This document shows, piece after piece, positions 47,990 to 59,292 of a stretch of 64,000 nt of DNA. The translations under genes were made by a program, and so were the position numbers. This stretch comes from Cryptococcus deneoformans JEC21 (lineage: Eukaryota > Basidiomycota > Tremellomycetes > Tremellales > Cryptococcaceae). Each line of letters opens with the position of its first letter. Position 1 is the stretch's first letter. The DNA is taken from positions 1,332,801 through 1,396,800 of the forward strand of contig NC_006691.1 in NCBI RefSeq assembly GCF_000091045.1. Direction: 5' to 3'. The notes under the pieces were generated by a model, which saw only the letters and a program-made list of their open reading frames with translations, did not search any database and was not told the origin of the DNA.

Positions 47990-50782
47990 ATGTCCACTCC
48001 TGAAGCCGGGGACCAACCAAATTCATCACTTTCCGCTCTTACATCTTCTATCGACAACACCTCCTCCCCAGTCGACTTTCTCAACTCCCTCCTGGCACCT
48101 CTTCTTCCACCATCTCTCCCACCCCCTAACAAGCCCCAACCACCTTCTTTGCAGCCCATCGACACCGCCCTGAATGACCTCCTTACCCAACTGTCGCTCC
48201 TGTCGCAAGATACTGCGTCAGCGATCGAGCAAGGGATGAGCGATGTAAGCAGAACTGTCCCCAGGCTAGGCTACGACCTCCAATTTATGCGGGAGAGCGC
48301 CAATGGATTGTCTGTCAGTTTGGGGATGGTACAAGGCCGGGTTGCGAGACAGGCGGATTATGAGATGCCGAACAACAAGTTCCCAGGTGGTGAAGAGAGT
48401 GAAGCTGTAAAAGCTTTCCGTGCGCTGGAAAAGATCACTCATCTGGACAAGCTCAAAACAAGGCTCGAATCTGCGCGGGACACCTTGCGCGAAGCCGAAT
48501 CATGGTCTACACTTGAGTCGGAGATCACCACTCTCATCAGTGAGAAGGAATATGCAAAGGCCGGGCAGCGACTGGCCGAGGCAAGTCGGTCAATGGTAGT
48601 GTTTAAGAATGAGCCTGCAGAATGGGAAGAGAGAAAGAGATTGTTGGTTTCACTGGGAGATGAGCTTGAGCGGGTTGCAGGAGAAGCGTTGAGGGAGAGC
48701 TTGAAAAAGGACGATGGTGTGGACGAAGTGCGAGCTTTCTGGGAGGTATTCATGGATATGGAAAGGGAAGAAGAGTTCAAGGGGTGGTATTTCAAGGAAA
48801 GAGGAAGGGGGTTACTTGAGGCATGGAAGGAACCATTGGTGGAAGAAGGACAGGGCGAAAATTCATCAAAGCTATCCGACTTTCTCCCCAAGTTTTACTC
48901 CCTTGTACTTCAAACCCTTTCAGCCGAGCTATCCTATATACCCCTCGTCTTCCTTCCAGAATCATCACCCTCGATTTTGGCGTCATTTTTCCAGTCCACA
49001 CTCGACTCCCTCGATCCGACGTTCTCAAACCGCCTCGCCGCCGTTGCGGACTATCACGGCCCTGGTGCCCTTCCTGAACTCGTCAAGGCATGGGAAGCGA
49101 CTGTTGATTTGGGAGCGGGGGTACAAGGATTGATTGACAAGATCATATTCAACACTCAAGGAGGCTTGCTCAGCGGTGGTGCCGGCGAAATCGATGTTGA
49201 ATCACCCGCCACCATCTTAACCTCCCCTGGCATCTCATCATCTTCACCCAACCATCCCATTCCTCGCACAAACTCCCACTCCCATTCTAAACGGCATCAG
49301 TCCATCTCTCGCAGATTCTCCCGCGCACCTAACGCTACCACTACCTCTCTTTCCCCTTCCCCCGGGAACGTCGATGACGCTTGGGAGACGACCCTGTATG
49401 AACCATTCTTGGACTGGCAGTCGTCCTACTCTTCTTTGGAGAAGAGGTGTTTGGAGAAGGAGGTGGCGGACTTGAAGACATCATGGGAGAAGGCAAACAT
49501 GAAGCAAGGTGGGAAGGATGTAATGAGCGGGATGATATCACGTACGGCCGAACTCAAGGGTAGGCTTGAGGAAGCAGTAGCGCGCTGCAGGATATTCACT
49601 TTTGGCTTTGGGGCAGTCCATCTTATCCGTGCTGTGGATACTTGCATCTCCAGATTTTTCGACGATGAGCGGACCTCCATCCTCAACAACGCCAAGTCTA
49701 AGAGGGATAATAACAAGCAGAAGGATAAGGCGGATGAGCTCGATTTGGATGAGTTGGATGACGATGGTGGGGATTGGAGTGGGTGGCAAGTAGGTCTGCA
49801 CATCCTTGATTCACTCCAAAAGGTGGCAGAGAAGCTTGTGGCTATGGAAGATGGGTTGAAAGCCGAGTTGAGTGAGTACGCCAAGATGCTGAAAGCCCAA
49901 AAGGGGGAGAAATGGGATGGCCAATGGGACGGAAGAAAAGCAACGTTTGGCACTGTGTCTCTTTTGCAGCAGTCCACGCTCAACACCGCCGATTTACATG
50001 CTCTCATTGCCTCCGCGCCATCACCCATCTTGCCTCAATCTAAATCCTCTCTCCTCACATTCATCCGTGAATCCCAAATCCATCTCCAACAGACTATCCT
50101 TTCTCCCCTTCTCACCCAGCTCGACACGTACCCTTCTCTCGCGGTCTGGATCAAGGCAGATAAACAGACAAAAATCAGAAAGGGAGAACTGTACGTACCG
50201 CAGTTTAGTTTGAGTCCGACGGATGTGATCACGAGGACGTCGGAAGGGCTGTTGGATCTGTTGAGGGTGTTTGAAGTGTATGGCGGGGAAAAGGCGTTGG
50301 GGTGGAGTTTGGGGAGTTTGCCGTTCGTCGAAGGGATGGGACATGCTGTCGCTCTTGATTGCCTTTCCTCTTCCAGAAAGGATACGAATAAGGAACCTTC
50401 AACCTCGATATCCGACCCAACGACAACAGCAACATCGACCTCAGTATCACTCGCACCCATCCCTTCCTCTACCCCCGCGCCTACACCAGAAACGATCCAA
50501 ACCACCTGGATATCATCTCTCACCCTCTCCCTCCTATCACACTTTACCTCGTACACCCTACCTTCCATCCAGCACCTTTCTCAGGAAGGACAAGCACAAC
50601 TGAAAGAGGATTTGGGATATTTGGAGAATGCGGTGAGGGCACTAGACGTGGAGTGGAGTGAGCTGGGTGAGTGGGCGAGGGCGGTGGAGATGGAGGAAGA
50701 GGAATGGAGGGAGAATGTGAAGCGGGAAGGAAGGGAAGGGGCTTTGGCCGCTGTGGGGAGGATGAGGGGATGGAAGTTCTGA
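47990..50782 (+). CDS. COG7: Conserved oligomeric Golgi complex subunit 7
   Basis: Subunit of the COG tether, which returns vesicles within the Golgi. A single 930-codon exon. The N-terminal part fits COG7: ALNDLLTQLSLLSQDTASAI, GYDLQFMRESANGLSVSL, HLDKLKTRLESARDTLREAE, SWSTLESEITTLISEKEYAK and MEREEEFKGWYFKERGRGLL. Helical throughout, with coiled-coil propensity near the N-terminus. Ser/Thr/Pro-rich low-complexity inserts interrupt it at about residues 405-460 and 790-840. An acidic spacer (KDKADELDLDELDDDGGDW) lies near residue 580. The whole reading frame is intronless, unusual here. The start at 47990 lies four bases after a possible leader intron acceptor. Confidence 0.87.
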   Translation: MSTPEAGDQPNSSLSALTSSIDNTSSPVDFLNSLLAPLLPPSLPPPNKPQPPSLQPIDTALNDLLTQLSLLSQDTASAIEQGMSDVSRTVPRLGYDLQFMRESANGLSVSLGMVQGRVARQADYEMPNNKFPGGEESEAVKAFRALEKITHLDKLKTRLESARDTLREAESWSTLESEITTLISEKEYAKAGQRLAEASRSMVVFKNEPAEWEERKRLLVSLGDELERVAGEALRESLKKDDGVDEVRAFWEVFMDMEREEEFKGWYFKERGRGLLEAWKEPLVEEGQGENSSKLSDFLPKFYSLVLQTLSAELSYIPLVFLPESSPSILASFFQSTLDSLDPTFSNRLAAVADYHGPGALPELVKAWEATVDLGAGVQGLIDKIIFNTQGGLLSGGAGEIDVESPATILTSPGISSSSPNHPIPRTNSHSHSKRHQSISRRFSRAPNATTTSLSPSPGNVDDAWETTLYEPFLDWQSSYSSLEKRCLEKEVADLKTSWEKANMKQGGKDVMSGMISRTAELKGRLEEAVARCRIFTFGFGAVHLIRAVDTCISRFFDDERTSILNNAKSKRDNNKQKDKADELDLDELDDDGGDWSGWQVGLHILDSLQKVAEKLVAMEDGLKAELSEYAKMLKAQKGEKWDGQWDGRKATFGTVSLLQQSTLNTADLHALIASAPSPILPQSKSSLLTFIRESQIHLQQTILSPLLTQLDTYPSLAVWIKADKQTKIRKGELYVPQFSLSPTDVITRTSEGLLDLLRVFEVYGGEKALGWSLGSLPFVEGMGHAVALDCLSSSRKDTNKEPSTSISDPTTTATSTSVSLAPIPSSTPAPTPETIQTTWISSLTLSLLSHFTSYTLPSIQHLSQEGQAQLKEDLGYLENAVRALDVEWSELGEWARAVEMEEEEWRENVKREGREGALAAVGRMRGWKF

Positions 50783-53449
50783 AGGGCTTATTTTCTGAGG
50801 TGGGCAAATTTCCCGTTCGCTACACCATAAAAGAGTATTTTGCTAATGGACCCGTTTTCAATGCTTAGTCCATCAGCGTCTTTAATTCATTTCTTTCTTG
50901 CCATACAATCATTTTGGATCTTATCAGGGACTATAAAACGTCTTCATTATGCATAATTTAAATTACCGGTAAGATTTGTCAATAAGTAACAAGTCAAGAT
51001 CGGATCGATTGAAAAATGAACTTTTCAAAATACCATGTTCAAGTCTCTTTTTATGAGTTATCTCTAATAAGAAAATAAGTATGAAACTTCTACCAAAAGC
51101 AAGCAAAATGGGATGAAGATTAGTACGAGGGTTCCACGGTTGAGGGGCAGTACTTAAGAGCTCCGAAGATTGAACAGCGGAAGACGTCTTTAATGTCCGA
51201 GACGATTTCGTAGACTTTTTCCTCTACACTGCCAAAACTTGCGGAGGACTTCATGTGGCGATAGAGTAAGCAAAGGCCCTTCCCAGGCGATAAGAAAGAG
51301 ATAATGGGGAATGGGTGGGAGCTGTGATTGTATAATAATTTGGGTAGTTTGAGCACGCAAGACTTGTACGGGTAGCGTAGTAGGGGATGAGGCGCCAGTA
51401 TTATGTACGGCATTGCGTGCTCTCTCCACGAGATGCTCCACCTATACTGTTGAGCCGCTGTTGGGGTTGATCGCCCCACATTGAGTAAATTGTCAGACGC
51501 TAGATCTCCCAGACCGCCTGACCGATGACAGGATATAGAACAACATGATGGACTATCGCACGACAACACTTTGAGTCTGCTGCTGCATGCTCTTCTGCCA
51601 GGTGATGCAGCCAATGTAAAACAGTTCATTATTAAGCCGCCCGGAGGTATTCTTCTCGGCAAGGCCCAAGGACCTTACGGCGATAGTCCAGCCTCTTCAT
51701 TCATTCATTGGTCAAGTGCCCATTTTTAGTTTCAAGAAATGGCTAATAATTAAGCGATTTCGTCAGGACGTGCAATAATTAAAAATGATCGACGGATTGC
51801 CCAAAGTAATTCCAGATTCAGCAGCAAAACTTGCCTCGAGTTTCTTTGATCGACGACGAACGACCTTCATCATCATAGCACAAGCAACATACAGCTGAGT
51901 GTATATTTTTTCAACATGCAATTTGCGTGCTTGGAAGACGGCCCTTTATTACGATACTCATCGCAAAAAACATGACCGACGACGAATGGGCGATGCCGTA
52001 AAAATTTGTTCGGCACTTATCTTGCAAAGCTCTGAGCTCTGAGCGTCGGAAGCAGAACAATCAACTATCAAATTTAACTATCTAAGTATCATTTTTGGAG
52101 TCTTGGTTCACATAACCGGAGAAGCTGGTAGGATGCAGCGATGACGACGCGGTCGGGATCGGCAGGGAGGCGTAAGTGGTGGGATGATAGTTCCTATTCA
52201 ATTTATTTATGGTTGCCTGAAACGCGAACGCCGGAGAGTAGGCAGGAGATGCATGGTGCATTTAAGAATGGACAACGATGGGGAGCGCAGCTGGAGCAAC
52301 CGAACGAAGACTGCTATTGCTCCTCACCATTACAGCGGCTACGACTCGCTTCCGTTTACTTCTGCTTGACCTTTCCGATGGGCTTGACTGTCTCCTATGA
52401 GCTCCTTTCGTGTCGGACCTTTCACTAGAGAGTCAGAAATATGAAAGAGTAAAAAGGATAAATGAGCAAAAGTGCGATCCACGCCGAAATTTGGACTTGA
52501 ATGCAATGAAAGAGGAGATCTTCAACCACCGAAAAAACCGCAGCGAAATTATGTACTGCGTTTTGCTATTTGTGGTTTCTTGTGCAGCTTAGCCATTGCC
52601 GCTCGTTGCTCCTCTGGACTCAAGCGTTTCATCATTTACCGCTCGTTCGGGGAGCCCTGGAAATCTGACGTTCTTTGTTGGGCATCGAAGGCCGCCCATC
52701 AGGGCATCCGTCATAGAACGAAGGCTTTTACTGCTCGCTCATATGCCGAAGCAGCATACCGATCTTCTCCCTAAGTAAAAACTCAACAGTGCTTTGCACC
52801 GGTACACTGGTACCTCGTCGCTCACCGCATAGAATATTAATATAAACGTCACTGCCGCTTCCGTCAGTTGGACAGAAGGAAAGAACAGGGACCGATCAGG
52901 GAACGTCTCGCGGTCCCGCCCAAGAGAGTTTGGCGCCCGATGCCGCTGGCTATATCGAAATCATTATCATATCACGCCATTTTGCCTGAATGACGCCCAA
53001 CACGCAAGTGTTTTATATATCCGACATTTATCTGGAATCCTCGGCCCCCACATTGGAGAGACCTTCCAAAACATGCAAAAATTGCTAGTCTGACGTCAGT
53101 TTACACATGAAGAGCCTTTTTATTTGCAGTTTTCCGATGCTTGCCTCTCCACTCTTAGGCCACCTATACGTAGCCTTTGCTGTACTGCCGATAACCTTAC
53201 AATTCTTTATTAACTACTTGAAAAAGATTCTCAGCACATATTTTGCCTCTCTCATTCATCTCCAACAGCGTTCTCTTTCACCGCCCTCGATCCAACACTT
53301 TTCGTTAACTTCTCCAGAACGATCCAGTACTCAAACAGAGTCCTGTCCCCGTACTGTGCGTTCACTATCTTATCACCGGCTCCTTTAGATTGTCACTCGG
53401 CAATTTTGACCCAAGCTGACAATACCAACAACAACTCCTCAACAGAACA
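50783..53449. other. 2.7-kb gene-poor interval
   Basis: The longest gap in the window. AT-rich at 50880-51120 and 51700-52100. Open frames exist (51120-51662 minus, 180 codons; 52141-52428 and 52472-52774 plus) but none shows a domain, a consistent splice pattern or a membrane or signal feature. A palindromic bZIP site is at 53091-53098. The last 600 bp are the likely promoter and leader of the amino acid permease. I see no transposase, LTR or tRNA. Confidence 0.5.
53091..53098. promoter_or_regulatory. TGACGTCA (CRE/ATF-type bZIP site)
   Basis: An exact 8-bp palindrome, the classical ATF/CREB site, about 350 bp upstream of the amino acid permease start. An 8-mer occurs about once per 65 kb by chance, so position rather than rarity is the argument. 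Confidence 0.35.
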
Positions 53450-55390
53450 ATGTCGGGCCAAGATTACTCCTCCATTGAAAAGAAGAATAGATTAGAAATC
53501 TATTCCGACGATGCTGCTTCTGATCCCTTCATCGCCCTCGCCCAAGAAGAAGAATCCCATGAGATTAAGTACCGAACATTAAGTTGGCAGAAAGCTGCTG
53601 TACTCCTTTTCGGCGAGTATGTCTGTTTGGCCATCCTCGCCCTTGCCTGGAGTTGGAGTGTTCTTGGATGGGTGAGTCTCTGTCCCCATTGACTTTTTTT
53701 TTCTTTAATCGAAGCGAGCGAAGAAGCTTATTAGACCCCTATTAGGTATGTGGCGCGCTCATCACTTTCGGCTTGGGTCTTGTTACTTGGTGTAAGTTAC
53801 CTTTAATCCAGCTTGATTCATCTGTTTTTTTCCGCTGACGAACCATGCGCAGACACAAGTTATGTGCTTTGGCAATTTTGTATGAAACATCCTGAGGCTC
53901 GAGACATCTGTGATATTGCTGCGATTTTGTTCGTAAGTGTAGTCTGTTTTCGCCGCTCGCCTGCGATGCGGAGTACCCCGCTGACCTCAGTCGGTTAGCC
54001 TCGAGTTCCTAGAGTGGCTTTCGAAGCTACTGGGATTATGCTCTTACTTAACAACATCTTCATTGGTCAGTACACTCACTCGGTTTAGTGGCGTGACTGT
54101 GCGTATCCTCTAACGTCTCACAGTCGGCTTCCACGTTTTCACCGGAGCAAAGAGTGAGTTGAATTCGCTCATTTCAATCGACTTCTCCTCTGAAAGTTGC
54201 TCACTAATCTTATATCTAGTCTTTAATACACTCAGTGACAATGGTGCTTGCACAGTCGTCTTCCAAGCTGTTACTGCTATCATTGGTAGTGAGTGTATTT
54301 TGACAATCGTGGCGAAGTTTTAACTAAGCCTATCCATTCAGTTCTTTGCTCTCTCCCTCGAACCCTCAATCATGTCTCCCTCTTGTCCATCATTTCCGCC
54401 ATTGCCATGTTCATCGCTATCGTCATGTCCTTGACTTACGCCGCTATTGAAGATGCACCTTTGGACGCCACCGGACCTGTCGTTACTTCGATCGGTTTAC
54501 CCGACGGCGGTCCAGGTTTCGTTGACGGTCTCAACGCCGTCATGAAGTGAGTCATCCATCCTCTTCTGCGCCGATACGTTGGTCAGACACTGACAATCAT
54601 GCAGCATCACTTTCCTTTGGATCGGTCAGATTCTCTACCCTTCTTTCATCGCTGAGATGAAGCGACCCCAAGATTTCCCCAAGGCCCTCGCTACATTGAC
54701 CATTGCCGAGCTCATCCTTTTCACCGTAACTGCTGCTGTCGGCTATTATTACTGCGGCCAGTATTCTACAGCCCCTATCATCGGATCTCTTTCTGAACCT
54801 TGGGCCAGGAAATCTGCTTTCGCGCTCGTGCTTGTCCCTACCGTCATCATCGGCTCACTCTACGCCAACATTGCGGCCAAATTTGTCTTCAAGCGTGTTT
54901 TGGGCAAGACCACCCACATGCACTCTCACAGTATTATTGGGTGGAGTACCTGGATCGGAATCGACATCCTCATCTGGGGTATTGGCTTCATTCTCGGAAA
55001 GTGAGTAGTTGCTGACATTTGTACATCTTGCTATTACTCTTGCTGACTATGTCTTCTTGTAGTGTCATTCCAAGTATGGGTTCTTTCCTTAGCATCATGT
55101 CTTCCGCGTTTGATTCTTTCTTTGGCTTCATCTTCTGGGCAGTCGCGTTTTGGCATATCAACGAGGGTCGTCTTTTTGCCAATGCCAAGATGACAACACT
55201 CACTGTTATTAACATCATCATCTTCTTCCTTGGATTGTTTATACTCGGTCCTGGATTGTACGCTAGTGTTCAGGAAATTGTCTACGAATAGTACGTCATT
55301 TGGAAATGCTCTTTGAGAAGAGTTGAAACTGACAGTTGTATCAGTGCTGAGGCCGTTCGATCACCTTTCTCTTGTGCTTCAAATGCTTAA
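53450..55390 (+). CDS. Amino acid transporter, AAAP family (Mtr-like neutral amino acid permease)
   Basis: Proton-coupled amino acid permease of the auxin/amino acid permease family, with about 11 membrane helices and about 480 residues in around ten exons. The N-terminus is polar (MSGQDYSSIEKKNRLEIYSD). Conserved parts include LSWQKAAVLLFGEYVCLAIL, VFTGAKIFNTLSDNGACTVV, FLWIGQILYPSFIAEMKRPQ and DFPKALATLTIAELILF. The last visible stop (55289-55291, GAATAG) is removed when an intron with donor GTACGT (about 55291) is spliced to an acceptor after GACAG. This gives YEYCISAEAVRSPFSCASNA and ends at 55390, matching the conserved PFSC tail of this family. It is upstream of the dehydratase gene in the same orientation. 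Confidence 0.88.
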
Positions 55391-56217
55391 GTGTTTAGTT
55401 AGCTTTCTTTTCCATAGGTTCAGTGCTCCGCATGTTTCACTATTTCCATCTTCGCTGTATTTTTTTGAACCAAATACAATAATTCATACATGGTCGTTTT
55501 CTTTTGGGAATGTATTGATTTCGGCGTCGGGCTTGCTTATGATTCGTCGGTCACGAGCAGGTAGAGACCGATGGTCTTGCAAAACAAGATGTCAGTTTCT
55601 GTTCGAGAGAATTCATTTGCTTTGTTTTTGTCCACTATTTATTTATTTGTCCATTACGTACCTGTCACTAATTTGGGCCGTCACCTGCTTTAATCGGGCC
55701 AACAACTAGAGTTGGGTCAGCTGTTGCGCCACTGTTGTTCTGCTGATCTTACAAAACATCACAGAGCTGCTAGTTGTTTCGCTTTTTAGATGTCTCACCG
55801 TCCTTATTTCTCTTGGGTAGTAGAGCTGGAACATCTTCTCCATCATGACCTCTTAACAATATGTACGTTGGATGCATATCCAAGTCAATGCCACTTGCCA
55901 CTCAATTCCTTGGAAGAAGAGGAAGACTTAATTACCGAAGGAAGTCACGGTAGATGTTCGGGCGGTCATAGCCGGACCCTGTCGGGCACCTCCGATAGAC
56001 TCTTCCCTTTTTTCATGTTTGTTGTACGTTGATGATGCTTTCATTCTTGTCACTTGCCAGCTAGTTGTCGGGAGCCGGACCGAATTTGCTTAGCTTGCCG
56101 GCCAATAGAAAATCGTCCGTATACGCATTGAGAGTACATATAACAATCAGTTGACGGTCTCTTTAGTCATTATGAGCACCTATCTTGTAACTTACAACGA
56201 ACATTCCCTCATCCACA
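55391..56217. other. Permease 3' UTR and dehydratase promoter
   Basis: 827 bp between two plus-strand genes. No domain-bearing ORF, repeat or RNA gene is seen. Confidence 0.5.
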
Positions 56218-58466
56218 ATGTCTAACGGTGCTTGCGAAGGTTGCAATTGCGGCCGTGCCGAACAACTTCAGCAAGAGGGCGATATCCCTATCGACCGTCC
56301 TGAAAGATCTTTCACCGCTCCTGCAGATGCCGCACCTTATGAAGGTGTTGAGCCTGCGGTCCCGCTTCGTTCGAAGCAGTGGTTTAATGATCCTTCAGAC
56401 CCCGGTGAATACTCTGATGGCTGGTGTCTTGACGAAGCTGACTCCCAGTTAGCAATGTCTGCCCTTTACCTCGAACGTTACATGAACTTTGGTATCACCC
56501 TCGACGAGCTTCGACCAAAGAACCGACCCATTATTGGTATTGCTCAAACTGGGTCAGATTTGTCTCCTTGTAACCGTGGTCATATGGAGCTTGCGAAGCG
56601 AGTTCGAGATGGTATCATCGCGAACGGCGGTACTCCCTTCGAATTCCCTTGTCATCCCATACAAGAAACGGGGAAACGACCTACGGCGAGCTTGGATCGA
56701 AACCTATCCTATCTGTCTCTTGTTGAGGTGCTTTTTGGGTATCCCCTCGATGGTGTGGTGTTGCTCACTGGCTGTGATAAGACGTAAGTATGGGTAGATT
56801 CAAGTAAGTGGCTTACAGTTTGTTAGTACTCCGGCTTTGCTTATGGCTGCCGCTACCGTTAACATCCCTGCTATCTGCATGGTTAGTCTTCTCATGTTCT
56901 GTTGCGAAAAGGATTTTTGTTGACGATTGTATTAGAACGTCGGACCTATGCTTAATGGTATGCATAATGGTACCTTTTGAGATTCAGCAGCTGACTCTTA
57001 TTAGGTTATCGAGGCCACAAACTTATTGGATCGGGCGGTGTTATGTGGGATAGTCGTGCAGAGTATGCTGCTGGAAAGATCAATGAAAGTCAGTTCGTAC
57101 AGCAGGTTTCGCTTTCTGCTCCCAGGTAAGCACATGTCGCCTTCCTTTTCCTCCAAACACTAAATACAATGAATAGTGTCGGCCATTGCAATACTGTCGT
57201 ATGTGCTCTCAAGTTTCCTTTTGGCTGTCGCTAATTTGTCATAGGGGACTGCGACTACTATGAACTGCATGGCAGAAGCCCTTGGTATGGCCCTTCCCGG
57301 TAGCGCCACCATTCCCGCCGTTTACCGTGAACGAGGCGCTTGCGCTTATGCTACCGGTTTGCGTATTGTCGACTTGGTGCGAGAAGACATCAAGCCCTCC
57401 GATGTTCTCACCAAAGAGGCTTTTGAAAACGCTATTGCTGCCAACACGGCTATCGGAGGCTCAACGAATGCCCCTATACATCTCAACGCTGTTGCGAAGC
57501 ACATTGGAGTTGATCTTTCAGGAGATGATTGGGAGAGGGTGGGGTATCACTTGCCATTGCTAGTAAATGTGCAGCCTGCTGGAGAGTGGCTTATGGAGGA
57601 GTATCACAGAGCTGGTGGTCTTCCCTGTACGTCGACAAGGCACAGTATATACTTGCCTTAGCTGACGACCAATAGCTGTCATCGCCGAGCTCATCAAACA
57701 TAACAAGCTCCCCCATCCCAATGCATTGACTATCACCGGCAAAACTATCAAAGAGAACTGTGAAGGCGACTTTTCCCGCGATCGACGAGTCATTCTTCCT
57801 TTTGACAAGCCTCTGAGAGAGAATGCAGGTTTCCTTCACCTTAAGGGTTCCCTATTCGACAGCGCCATCATGAAGACGTCTGTCATTTCCGATGCTTTCC
57901 GCGAACAATATCTTTCCAAACCCGATGATCCCATGGCGTTCGAAGGACCTGTTGCTGTCTTTGACGGTCCAGAAGACTACCACCACCGTATCGAACATTC
58001 ATCAAAAATCGATGCCGGAACTATCTTGGTCATGAGAGGTGCCGGTCCTCAAGGATACCCTGGTGCCGCCGAAGTCGTCAATATGATTCCGCCCGGAAGG
58101 TTGATCAACCAAGGTATTGAGCTACCTTGTATTGGTGATGGCCGACAAAGTGGCACGAGTGGCTCCCCGAGTATCCTGAATGCCGCCCCTGAAGCGGCAA
58201 CTGGCGGCATGTTAGCATATCTCAAAGATGGCGATCGTCTCAGAATTGACTTGCTCAAACGCACAGCCAACGTCTTATTATCGACTGAAGAGATCGAGGC
58301 CAGGAAGAAGGAAATGGGACCTTACAAGGTACCAAAGAGTCAAACACCTTGGCAGGAGATCTTCAGAGAGACTGCGAGTGAGTTGAGTGACGGTATGGTG
58401 ATCAAGGGCGCGGTCAAGTATCAGAGACTCGCTCAGACGGCGGGTGTCCCAAGGCAGAACCACTAA
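56218..58466 (+). CDS. IlvD/Edd-family dehydratase (sugar-acid or dihydroxy-acid dehydratase)
   Basis: Iron-sulfur dehydratase of about 640 residues that removes water from 2,3-dihydroxy acids or aldonic acids. Three conserved Cys candidates for the Fe-S cluster are present: [33 protein letters not shown] and [20 protein letters not shown]. Other blocks are [49 protein letters not shown] and [16 protein letters not shown]. The wording [18 protein letters not shown] and [20 protein letters not shown] is closer to arabinonate/xylonate-type dehydratases than to biosynthetic Ilv3. The N-terminus carries an extra Cys cluster, CEGCNC. No mitochondrial presequence is seen, in contrast to Ilv3. Neighbouring transporters suggest a catabolic role. 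Confidence 0.88.
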
Positions 58467-59292
58467 TTATAGCGTATAATCGTATGCATTGTATATATTT
58501 GGCAGAGTATCGACCCATGGGATGGTTTACAGGAGTCAACATTGCCTTCTCGGCCCGTTCGGCATGATAACATGTGATGTGGACTTCGCGTATATTTCTG
58601 ATTGTCGATAAATAATCATTTGACTCCAATCTTTAGACTCGTATGCAGGTCCCAGGAACTGCATCAGGAACACATTGATCAAATGATTCGCAAGGATAAC
58701 AGCGCCCTTTGTATATGTGATCGATGTATGATGCAGTGATGCGCACAATAATTGTGGTCAGCCATCATGTCCGCTGCCGACCAATCTCAAGCGAGGAGTC
58801 AATTCGGTGAAATGTGGCTTTTATCCTTCCACCTCTTTCCGCCATTCACATATTTACACTTCGTCTCCACAGCTTATTGGATGCTGGCTTGTCTGGTGAC
58901 TAAAATATAAGCTTGCAGGGTCCGAAGTGCGCGATGTTGGTACGTGCGCTCGTTTGCCTCACTGATGACTTTTGGGCATGGCTTATTATTGTCTCTTGCA
59001 GCTCGTAAATCAGTCCAGACTCAATGGTTTCTTTTTCCATTAATCAAGGATCTAGTGGCTCTTGACCCTCATTGAATCTCCATTCTCACGAAGCTGTGTT
59101 CAGCCTTTAACAATATGCTGAGGAGGCTACAAAAGGACGTTCTGTTTTTCACAGCCTTTCCGTTCCCGTCGATTATAACACTAAATCGTCTAAGTCTCGG
59201 GAAGGAAAGATTTTAAGCTAAGGTATATAAAGAAAAGACAAGATTTATCTTTCCCGGTTGACATTCATCTCTCACCTCTCATTGTCCCAAGC
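58467..59292. other. Dehydratase 3' UTR and MFS promoter
   Basis: 826 bp between two plus-strand genes. A TATATAAA-like stretch at about 59223-59231 lies 65 bp before the MFS start. No ORF is supported. Confidence 0.5.

Noticed and set aside
51120..51662. 180-codon frame on the minus strand
   Set aside because: No domain, signal, membrane segment or splice pattern, and the composition is Ser/Pro/Cys-rich as in chance frames. Kept as part of the gene-poor gap.
52141..52774. Two forward frames of 95 and 100 codons in the gene-poor gap
   Set aside because: Short, no family signal, no clear initiation context. Insufficient to call genes.
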